The notes under the pieces were generated by a model. That model ran no database searches. It worked only from the letters and a program-made list of their open reading frames with translations, and was not told the DNA's origin. 64,000 nucleotides of DNA from Lichenifustis flavocetrariae (GTDB taxonomy: Bacteria; Pseudomonadota; Alphaproteobacteria; Rhizobiales; Beijerinckiaceae). Each line of letters starts with the position of its first letter. Position 1 is the stretch's first letter. Positions 53,109 to 60,158 of this stretch are shown in pieces. The stretch lies in the NCBI RefSeq assembly GCF_026130545.1, contig NZ_JAMOIM010000004.1, positions 310,001 through 374,000 on the forward strand, written 5' to 3'. The position numbers were made by a program, and so were the translations under genes.

Positions 53109-53896
53109 CGGAGCCAGACGGAGGACCGGCCGACCCCACCGATCTGCCTCTACTGCTGCAGGCCTTGGCCGATGGCGAACTCGATGCCGCCACGAGCCTC
53201 GCTTTGGAACGTCGCATCGCGGCCGATCCGGCGCTGGCGGCCGAGCAGGCCCGGCATGCCGCCCTGCGTGAGGTCTTCGCGCGCCTGCCGCGCCCCCCTG
53301 TCACCGAGGCCTTCCAGGCGCGTATCGCGGCCCTCGCAGAAGCCCCGCGCCCCGCCGCAGCGCCACGACCCGCGCCCCGCTTCGATTGGCGCGCGATGGC
53401 GGCCTCGGTCCTGGTCACCGCGATGCTGGCGAGTGGCGGCACCGCCTGGCTCGACCGTCGCGCCGCGCCCGATGCGAGCGCGGCCGCCATCGCCAGCAGC
53501 CACCGCCGCAGTCTTCTCGCCGCGAGCCCGATCGATATCGCCTCGTCCGACCGTCACACCGTAAAGCCCTGGCTCGACGCCAAGGTCGGCCTGTCGCCGC
53601 CGGCCGTCGATCTCGCGGCGAGCGGTTTCGCGCTGCTCGGCGGCCGGGCCGATGTCATCGGCGAACGCGTCGTGCCCGCGCTTGTCTACCGCCACCACGA
53701 GCATCTGATCACGCTCGTGGCCGAACCCCGCACCCCCGACATGCCGCTCGCCGAGCCTGTGCCCGAGGCCGCCGGTGGCTTCGCCCTCGTGCACTGGACC
53801 GACCCCGCCTTCGCGTACTGGGCCATCTCCGACACCGAGCGGCCGCAGCTCGACGCGTTCGTGCGGGAGTTTCGGGCCGCGACGAAGGGGGATTGA
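53105..53896 (+). CDS. membrane-anchored anti-sigma factor
   Basis: The 263-residue product has an N-terminal sigma-binding region ('ALADGELDAATSLALERRIA') and one membrane helix (about 93-115, 'RAMAASVLVTAMLASGGTAWL' shortened here to 'AMAASVLVTAMLASGG'). The periplasmic part (120-263) contains 'HHEHLITLVAE' and 'ALVHWTDPAFAYWAISD'. No zinc-binding HxxxCxxC is seen, so it is not a ZAS-type. It should hold the ECF sigma at the membrane until a periplasmic signal arrives. Confidence 0.82.
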   Translation: MTEPDGGPADPTDLPLLLQALADGELDAATSLALERRIAADPALAAEQARHAALREVFARLPRPPVTEAFQARIAALAEAPRPAAAPRPAPRFDWRAMAASVLVTAMLASGGTAWLDRRAAPDASAAAIASSHRRSLLAASPIDIASSDRHTVKPWLDAKVGLSPPAVDLAASGFALLGGRADVIGERVVPALVYRHHEHLITLVAEPRTPDMPLAEPVPEAAGGFALVHWTDPAFAYWAISDTERPQLDAFVREFRAATKGD

Positions 53897-54084
53897 GGCT
53901 CTCGGGGTCTGCGGCAGCCGATATTTTCGACGATTGCTTCGACCCTGGCCCGATGCGATGGTCGCGCGAGCGGGTGCCGGACCCAGTCGGCCGCCACCCG
54001 TTTCGACGACATCGATTGCAACGTTTCCCATTTGCTTAAGTCGGCCGACCGAGGCCCTCGGTCCGCGCGTTTCGAGGACCTGCC

Positions 54085-55104
54085 ATGAGCCGAGACCATC
54101 CCGATCTCGAATATGTCGCGTTCGAGCGCGATGACCCGGCCCCCGCCAAGGGTCCTGCCGCGCCCGCGAAGGGTGGGGCGCTGCTGCGGCGGCTTCCGAC
54201 GCCCGTCTGGCAGACCCGGCAGAAGGATCTCCCGCTGCTCAGCAGCCCGCCCGAACTCAGCAAGACCTGGAGCATGCGCTTCACGGGCCGGGCCAGCCGG
54301 GAGATGGAGAGCTTCGCGTTCGCGACCACCGGGCACGCGACGCTGAAATATGTCGCCGTGGTGGTCCCGAAGGGGGTGCGGCCGAGCGCCTGGCTGATCT
54401 ATTTCCGCCACACCGCGCAGGCGAAGGACTTCTCCGGCAATCTGCTCGAACTGGGCGCGGGCGACTATATCGAGGGCCGCATGCAGGTCGCGAAGCAGAT
54501 CGCCATCTCGGAAAAGAACGTCGGCGCGATCCTGCCGATCGCCATGGGGTCCTGCGGCGAGTTCGCCGGCAACCAGGCCTTCGTGACCAAGTGCCTGGAG
54601 GAGATCGAGCTCAGCCTCTATGGAACGCATTTCAAGCCGATGCTGCTCGCGGCCTCGAACAGCGACGGGTTGTTCCAGCTCGACAAGTTCCTGCAGAACT
54701 GCCCGACGCTGCGCACGCGGCTGAAGGGCATCTACGATTTCGATGGCACCCATCACGTCAAATCCGGCGGCATCTCGCTCGTGGTGCCGGGCGCCCGCAC
54801 CTTCCGGTACGAGGGACGCCTCTCCCCGACGCCCGAGACCGTGCCGGGCCGCGACTGGCCTTCGGACGAGATCTTCCTGACGCGCCGCATGAGCGCCAAT
54901 CCCGCCATGGTGCCCCTGGCTTTGTCGCGCTGGCGCCAGCATTCCGCCTTCGGCTCGATCAGGCCGGGCGAGAACCCGCTGTCGACCCACAAGAAGGGCG
55001 ACCCGCTCAACGAGGCCCACACGATGGTCGACTTCAACTGGCTGCACCATCATATCCCGACGTGTATGCTGCACCATGGGCTGGTGAGTACGCCGGGGTT
55101 GTGA
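54085..55104 (+). CDS. hypothetical protein, 339 aa
   Basis: I do not recognise a family. The 339-residue product has a Pro/Ala-rich N-terminus and then a globular region with alpha/beta-hydrolase-like features: 'AWLIYFRHTAQAKDFSGNLL' and 'ILPIAMGSCGEFAGN' (G-x-C-G, not a standard G-x-S-x-G), 'MLLAASNSDGLFQLDKFLQN', 'IYDFDGTHH' and a C-terminus rich in His ('HHHIPTCMLHHGL'). It has normal GC-rich coding character. GAGGA precedes the ATG at 54085. It ends eight bases before the first possible start of the AT-rich AAA-TOPRIM gene, but the two look unrelated in origin. Confidence 0.65.
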   Translation: MSRDHPDLEYVAFERDDPAPAKGPAAPAKGGALLRRLPTPVWQTRQKDLPLLSSPPELSKTWSMRFTGRASREMESFAFATTGHATLKYVAVVVPKGVRPSAWLIYFRHTAQAKDFSGNLLELGAGDYIEGRMQVAKQIAISEKNVGAILPIAMGSCGEFAGNQAFVTKCLEEIELSLYGTHFKPMLLAASNSDGLFQLDKFLQNCPTLRTRLKGIYDFDGTHHVKSGGISLVVPGARTFRYEGRLSPTPETVPGRDWPSDEIFLTRRMSANPAMVPLALSRWRQHSAFGSIRPGENPLSTHKKGDPLNEAHTMVDFNWLHHHIPTCMLHHGLVSTPGL

Positions 55105-55318
55105 GGCGGGCTTGAGCGGTGCGGACATATTGGGCCGAGGCGTGGGGCGACGCCGGCCGTGCGATGCGACTTCGGCCCCAAAATCGAAACTGAGGATTGG
55201 GCTGGTCCTAAGAAGTTCAATTGCTTGTGAATCTTATAGGCGTCGGTCGATTTCGGCCTATCCAACATCTGAGAGTGCCGGTTACCATAAACATGACTTT
55301 CAACATACGAGTTTTGAT

Positions 55319-57139
55319 TTGAGCCTGTTTAGAAGGTGGGGCCGCAGACGATCCAAGCCCGATGAGGAACCCATTCCTCCGGCGCGAGAAGCCGCCCATC
55401 TCCATATATCAAAGCTTACATTCTCTAATGGAACAAGTATAAACCTCGCGCCTGATGCGATACTGGTTCTAACTGGCCCAAATAATGTTGGTAAAAGCTC
55501 TGCGTTACGTGAAATCAGAGATTTTTTGCTAGATGGTCGAAGGCCGCGTCCTGTGCTGCAAGATGTTACTCTCGCTTGTAAAGGAGAGGAGGAAGATTTC
55601 AAACGTATTATCGTGAGCCAGGGAATAAAAGGGACGTCTGGTGAAACAGTGAAGATTCACGTTCATGAGTACATCCTTTCGTCAATTAAGGAAGACTTTC
55701 AGCGAGGGTTTGTTGGATCTCTTCCCATGAAGTTTTTTGCGATGTACCTGGGCGCAGCCGAAAGGCTCGCGCTGGCTGATCCTGTGCGTAGAGGCGATTA
55801 CCTTCGTGACGCTCCGAACGAGCCACTTCAGTGGCTCGAATTCGACGAAAATATTGCTCATAGTATGAATGCAGTTTTTCAGAGCACATTTGGCCAGCAG
55901 TTAGTACTGAACTTGTTTGCTGGTGAAAAGCTCGCTTTGCATGTTGTTCCAACCGACGCAAATCCTCCGAAGGAAGACGGCAGGGAATATGCTCGTTGGC
56001 TTTCAGGAATGCCTCTGTTGCATCGCCAAGGCGATGGAATGCGTAGCTTTACCGGAACTGTTTTAAGCTTGTTAATTCATCCAAGAAACATGGTAATTTT
56101 GGACGAACCAGAGGCTTTTTTACATCCACCTCAGGCGCGACGTTTAGCAAGAATTATCTGCGAGCATGCTTCCGCATCATCGCAAGTACTCGTCGCAACG
56201 CATAATGATGAAATACTTCGTACAATGTTAGAATATGCAGGAGATCGAGTTGTCATTGCGCGAATAAACCGGCACAGGGAGAAGAATTCGGTCAGTGTGT
56301 TGAGATCCGACGAGCTGCGAGATTTATGGACCGACCCAAGTCTTCGTACATCAGATATCCTATCTTCTTTGTTCCATGAAATTGCGGTAATTTGTGAAGG
56401 GGACGCGGATTCGCGTTTTTTCAGAACGCTTTTAGACTCAACAAAAGCAGAGGGTAGAGATGCGGACGTGCGTTTCTACTATTTCGGCGGGAAGGATCGC
56501 ATACCGAGCGTAGCAAAGGCATTGAGAGCTATCAACGTTCCCGTGGTTGCTATCGTCGATATCGATGCGCTTTCTGATCGCTCGAAATTTTTTCAGCTTT
56601 TCGAGGCGTTTGGGGGAGATGTAACGCACGTAAAGTCTGATTTAGATCTAATTATAAAATCTGTCGAGTCTCGAAAAGGACAGATTACTGGAGTTGAGCT
56701 TTCAATTGAGTTGAAGCGCATATCCGAAGAAATATGCAACTTGGCGCAAGTGCCGAAATCTGTACGTGAAAGTATATCGAGTATGGTTCGCTCTAGTTCC
56801 AATTGGGAGCGAGCTAAGCAAGACGGCTCTCGGGCATTTGCTGACGCAAGCGCTTATTCAGCGTTCGGACGATTAGATGACCGCTGTAAAAAAATCGGGA
56901 TCATTATAAACCCCGAGGGCGAGTTAGAGCGGTTTTGTCGCGATATTTCGCAGGCGAAAAAGAGCGACTGGTTAGTGCAGGTCTTGAAAAGAGACTTGGG
57001 GAGCGATCCTGCTCTTGAAGATGCGCGCGAATTTGCAAAAAAACTGCGTTTGGTTATGTCAACCATTCTTGAGGATCATCAAGCAGCGATAAATGAGCAA
57101 ACAAGTAGCGCTCGGGTCGACAGTCCACCCCCGTCTTGA
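55319..57139 (+). CDS. AAA ATPase with TOPRIM domain, OLD-like nuclease
   Basis: The 606-residue product (TTG start preferred) has Walker A 'LTGPNNVGKSS', an ABC-like signature around 'GDGMRSFTG', and Walker B 'VILDEPEAFLHPP' followed by a switch His region ('VATHND'). A TOPRIM domain follows ('VICEGDADSRFF' with the Glu, 'VAIVDIDALSD' with D-x-D), then a helical tail ('NPEGELERFCRDI', 'EDAREFAKKLR'). This is the OLD/GajA class of DNA-targeting nucleases. DNA from about 55176 to 57110 is clearly poorer in GC than both neighbours. No GajB-type helicase follows. The frame is open to a TTG at 55112, so the start is uncertain. Confidence 0.82.
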   Translation: MSLFRRWGRRRSKPDEEPIPPAREAAHLHISKLTFSNGTSINLAPDAILVLTGPNNVGKSSALREIRDFLLDGRRPRPVLQDVTLACKGEEEDFKRIIVSQGIKGTSGETVKIHVHEYILSSIKEDFQRGFVGSLPMKFFAMYLGAAERLALADPVRRGDYLRDAPNEPLQWLEFDENIAHSMNAVFQSTFGQQLVLNLFAGEKLALHVVPTDANPPKEDGREYARWLSGMPLLHRQGDGMRSFTGTVLSLLIHPRNMVILDEPEAFLHPPQARRLARIICEHASASSQVLVATHNDEILRTMLEYAGDRVVIARINRHREKNSVSVLRSDELRDLWTDPSLRTSDILSSLFHEIAVICEGDADSRFFRTLLDSTKAEGRDADVRFYYFGGKDRIPSVAKALRAINVPVVAIVDIDALSDRSKFFQLFEAFGGDVTHVKSDLDLIIKSVESRKGQITGVELSIELKRISEEICNLAQVPKSVRESISSMVRSSSNWERAKQDGSRAFADASAYSAFGRLDDRCKKIGIIINPEGELERFCRDISQAKKSDWLVQVLKRDLGSDPALEDAREFAKKLRLVMSTILEDHQAAINEQTSSARVDSPPPS

Positions 57140-57199
57140 CCCCGCCACCATTCCCCCGCAAAACATCCGCCCAAAGGCAACCCGCGAGGATCGACTTCC

Positions 57200-58492
57200 G
57201 TGCTGATGGACCCGATGGACACCATTCCCGACGACCGGGCCGGGCCGGCGCCGCGGCGCAAGACCGTGGGCGTCATGGTCGGCAATGTGCTGGTGGGCGG
57301 CGGGGCGCCGGTCGTGGTGCAGTCCATGACCAACACCGACACGGCCGATATCGAGAGCACCGTGCGGCAGGTCGCGGCTTTGGCCCGCGCCGGCTCGGAG
57401 CTGGTGCGAATCACGGTCGACCGCGACGAGGCGGCGGCGGCGGTGCCGCATATCCGTGACCGGCTCGCCAAGATGAAGGTCGACGTGCCTCTTGTAGGCG
57501 ACTTCCATTACATCGGCCACAAGCTGCTGGCCGACCATCCGGCCTGCGCCGAGGCGCTCGCCAAATACCGCATCAACCCCGGCAATGTCGGCTTCAAGGC
57601 CAAGAAGGACGGGCAGTTCTCGGCCATCGTCGAGACCGCGATCCGGCACGGCAAGGCGGTGCGGATCGGCGCCAACTGGGGCTCGCTCGACCAGGAGCTG
57701 TTGACGTCCATGATGGACGACAACGCCAAGACGGCGCATCCCGCCGAGGCGCGGGCCGTGATGCGCGAGGCCATGGTGCGCTCGGCGCTCTATTCGGCCG
57801 AACGGGCGGAAGAGATCGGCTTGCCCAAGGACCGCATCATCCTGTCCGCCAAGGTCTCGGCCGTGCAGGACCTGATCGCGGTCTACAAGACGCTTGCGTC
57901 GCGCTCCGATTACGCGATCCATCTCGGCTTGACCGAGGCCGGCATGGGCTCGAAGGGCATCGTCGCCTCCTCGGCGGCGCTCGGCATCCTGCTGCAGGAC
58001 GGCATCGGCGACACGATCCGGGTCTCGCTGACGCCCGAGCCGGGCGGCGACCGCACCGTCGAGGTGCAGGTGGCCCAGCAGATCCTGCAGACCATGGGGT
58101 TCCGCACCTTCGTGCCACTCGTCGCCGCCTGCCCGGGCTGCGGCCGCACCACCTCGACGGTGTTCCAGGAGCTCGCGCGCGACATCCAGCACTACATCAT
58201 CACCGAGATGCCGAACTGGAAGACCAAGTTCCCCGGCGTCGAGGGGCTGAACGTCGCCGTGATGGGCTGCATCGTCAACGGCCCCGGCGAATCGAAACAC
58301 GCCGACATCGGCATCTCGCTGCCCGGCACGGGCGAGACCCCCGCCGCGCCGGTGTTCATCGACGGCCAGAAGGCCATGACGCTGCGCGGGCCGAACATCG
58401 CCAATGAGTTCAAGCAGCTGGTGGACGAGTATATCGTGCGCCGCTTCGGCCAGGGCGCCGAGACCGCCAAAGTGGTCGAGGCGGCGGAGTAG
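57200..58492 (+). CDS. ispG: 4-hydroxy-3-methylbut-2-en-1-yl diphosphate synthase (IspG)
   Basis: The 430-residue product has the TIM-barrel part ('[20 protein letters not shown]', '[14 protein letters not shown]') and the C-terminal cluster-binding part: '[13 protein letters not shown]' (C311, C314) and '[20 protein letters not shown]' (C357, with E364 as likely fourth ligand). It uses a [4Fe-4S] cluster and flavodoxin/ferredoxin in the MEP isoprenoid pathway. The GTG at 57200 is used; an ATG at 57206 is an alternative. It resumes GC-rich sequence after the AT-rich ORF. Confidence 0.96.
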   Translation: MLMDPMDTIPDDRAGPAPRRKTVGVMVGNVLVGGGAPVVVQSMTNTDTADIESTVRQVAALARAGSELVRITVDRDEAAAAVPHIRDRLAKMKVDVPLVGDFHYIGHKLLADHPACAEALAKYRINPGNVGFKAKKDGQFSAIVETAIRHGKAVRIGANWGSLDQELLTSMMDDNAKTAHPAEARAVMREAMVRSALYSAERAEEIGLPKDRIILSAKVSAVQDLIAVYKTLASRSDYAIHLGLTEAGMGSKGIVASSAALGILLQDGIGDTIRVSLTPEPGGDRTVEVQVAQQILQTMGFRTFVPLVAACPGCGRTTSTVFQELARDIQHYIITEMPNWKTKFPGVEGLNVAVMGCIVNGPGESKHADIGISLPGTGETPAAPVFIDGQKAMTLRGPNIANEFKQLVDEYIVRRFGQGAETAKVVEAAE

Positions 58493-58518
58493 CTTGTCCC
58501 GAATACGCCGGGCCTGAT

Positions 58519-58637
58519 CCCTTCTCCCCTCAGGGGAGAAGGTGCGCGAAGCGCGATGAGGGGTGGACCCTCGACGATTGCGGATCTCCCCTCATCCGCC
58601 TGCCGGCACCTTCTCCCCGCAGGCGGGGCGAAGGGGG
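58519..58637. repeat. intergenic palindromic repeat, family A copy 3
   Basis: CCCTTCTCCCCTCAGGGGAG (from 58519) continues as GAAGGTGCGCGAAGCGC. The CTCATCCGCCTGCC block and the final GGGGCGAAGGGG match copies at 2162 and 47874. It fills the ispG-DUF559 gap of 173 bp. Both halves are self-complementary, and the middle GATGAGGGG/CCCCTCATC pair. Confidence 0.75.
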
Positions 58638-58665
58638 GATTTCCCCCGAGGTTTGAGGGACCCCG

Positions 58666-59067
58666 GTGTCTGATGCGACGGTTCAGCGGGCGCGGATGTT
58701 GCGGCGGCGTCTTACCGACGCCGAGCGGAAGCTTTGGCTGAGACTGCGGGATCGGCGGCTTGGCGGATACAAGTTTCTGAGGCAAGTGCCAATCGGCCGT
58801 TATGTGGCTGATTTCGCGTGCCGGGACGTCAAGCTCATCTTCGAAGTCGATGGCAGCCGGCATGCGCGCGGAGACCGTGATGCACATCGCGACGCCGCGT
58901 TGGCTTGCGACGGATACAAGGTCCTGAGGTTCTGGAACCCTGAGGTGTTGTTGAACATCGAGTACGTGTGTGAGACCATCGTTGCCGCGTTGGAGGGCCG
59001 ATTGCAGCCGTCCGACCGGTTTCGCTCAGCATGTCCGCCGCACGAGAGCCACGGTAGGCCGGCTTGA
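58666..59067 (+). CDS. DUF559 endonuclease-like protein
   Basis: The 133-residue product reads 'RRRLTDAERKLWLRLRDRRL' and 'RQVPIGRYVADFACRDVKLI', then 'FEVDGSRHARGDRD' and 'DGYKVLRFWNPEVLLN', the DUF559 form of the PD-(D/E)xK/Vsr-like fold, with the D..ExD-type residues (D, then E-x-D in 'FEVDG') in place. Its role in cells is unknown. It starts with GTG at 58666, 28 bp after the palindromic repeat. Confidence 0.88.
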   Translation: MSDATVQRARMLRRRLTDAERKLWLRLRDRRLGGYKFLRQVPIGRYVADFACRDVKLIFEVDGSRHARGDRDAHRDAALACDGYKVLRFWNPEVLLNIEYVCETIVAALEGRLQPSDRFRSACPPHESHGRPA

Positions 59068-59108
59068 GCGTCGAATTTAATTTTTAGCCACCATCCCCGG
59101 AGAGCCTG

Positions 59109-59756
59109 ATGCCGACCGCCGAGCCCATCACCCTCTTCTATTCGCCCCACACCCGCGCCACCGGCGTGCGGATCCTGCTCGAAGAGCTCGGCGCGCCCTA
59201 TACGCTGCATGTGCTGAACCGCGCGGCGGGAGAGAACCGGTCGCCGGCCTTCCTGGCCGTCAACCCGCTCGGCAAGGTACCGGCCATCACGCACGGCAAG
59301 GCTCTGGTGACCGAGCAGGGCGCCATCTACACCTATCTGGCCGACCTCTTCCCCGAGGCCGGGCTCGCGCCCGCCTTCGACGACCCCATCCGGGGGCCCT
59401 ATCTGCGCTGGATGTTCTTCTACGGCTCCTGCATGGAGCCGGCGGTCGTCGATCGCTTCATGGAACGCGAGCCCGGGCCGCAGGCCATGTCGCCCTACGG
59501 CACCTATGACGGGGTGATGGACGCGCTGATCGACCAGCTGAAGACCGGGCCTTACCTCTTCGGCGACCGGTTCACGGCCGCCGACCTCCTGTGGGGCATG
59601 GCCTTGTCCTGGCTCACGGCGTTCAAGCTGGTGCCCGAAGAGCCGCCGGTCCGGGCCTATGTGAAGCGCTTCCAGGCGCGGCCGATCGTGGCCCGGATCA
59701 ATGCCGCCGACGCCGAAATGGCGACCGAGCATCAGGTGGCGGCGGCCCGGGGTTAA
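59109..59756 (+). CDS. glutathione S-transferase family protein
   Basis: The 215-residue product has a thioredoxin-like N-domain ('LFYSPHTRATGVRILLEELG', with Ser as likely thiol-activating residue), 'NPLGKVPAITHGKALVTEQG' and 'AIYTYLADLFPEAGLAP', and a helical C-domain ending 'DRFTAADLLWGMALSW'. It differs from the nu-class enzyme at 19484 and could be of the beta or theta type. The substrate is unknown. GGAGAG sets the ATG at 59109. It is 41 bp after the DUF559 gene. Confidence 0.88.
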   Translation: MPTAEPITLFYSPHTRATGVRILLEELGAPYTLHVLNRAAGENRSPAFLAVNPLGKVPAITHGKALVTEQGAIYTYLADLFPEAGLAPAFDDPIRGPYLRWMFFYGSCMEPAVVDRFMEREPGPQAMSPYGTYDGVMDALIDQLKTGPYLFGDRFTAADLLWGMALSWLTAFKLVPEEPPVRAYVKRFQARPIVARINAADAEMATEHQVAAARG

Positions 59757-59845
59757 GGCTGTCGACCAATCCGTGACTGGACCCCAGGAACAAACACCGG
59801 CCGAACCGACTTCGACCGTGGGGTACTTTCGAAGGGTTAAGACAT

Positions 59846-60091
59846 ATGCGTATGACGTTGTTGCGAGCCGGGTTGGTGATGGCAGCCTCGATGGCTGTTT
59901 TGGCAAGCGTTCCGGCGAAGGCCCAGGACGATGAAGGCATGCGCCACATGCGTCACCGCATGATGCGGCACGAGATGCACCGGGACATGATGCGGCATGA
60001 AATGCGTCGGGACATGATGCGCCATGACATGCATCGGGAGATGCGTCACGAGCGTCACCGCCGCATGATGCGGAACATGACGAACGACTGA
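59846..60091 (+). CDS. secreted Met/His/Arg repeat protein
   Basis: The 81-residue product has a signal peptide (about 1-26, cleavage after 'AKA'), then a region almost only of M, R, H, D and E. Residues 39-65 are three copies of a 9-residue unit M-M-R-H-[E/D]-M-[H/R]-R-[D/E], encoded by 27-bp tandem repeats at 59960-60040, with shorter degenerate units before and after. Met and His in such number could bind Cu(I) or other metals in the periplasm; this is inferred. A hairpin follows 28 bp after the stop. Confidence 0.75.
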   Translation: MRMTLLRAGLVMAASMAVLASVPAKAQDDEGMRHMRHRMMRHEMHRDMMRHEMRRDMMRHDMHREMRHERHRRMMRNMTND

Positions 60092-60118
60092 GCCGCCGTC
60101 CACCGGCGTTGTTTCTGC

Positions 60119-60144
60119 AAGAAGCCGCCTTCGGGCGGCTTCTT
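60119..60144. terminator. hairpin between convergent genes
   Basis: AAGAAGCCGCC (60119-60129), TTCG tetraloop and GGCGGCTTCTT (60134-60144) form an 11-bp perfect stem between the Met/His repeat gene and the MscS gene. T-runs beyond it are short on both strands, so it may be a bidirectional terminator that works partly. Confidence 0.6.
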
Positions 60145-60158
60145 CGTATCCGGGTCGC

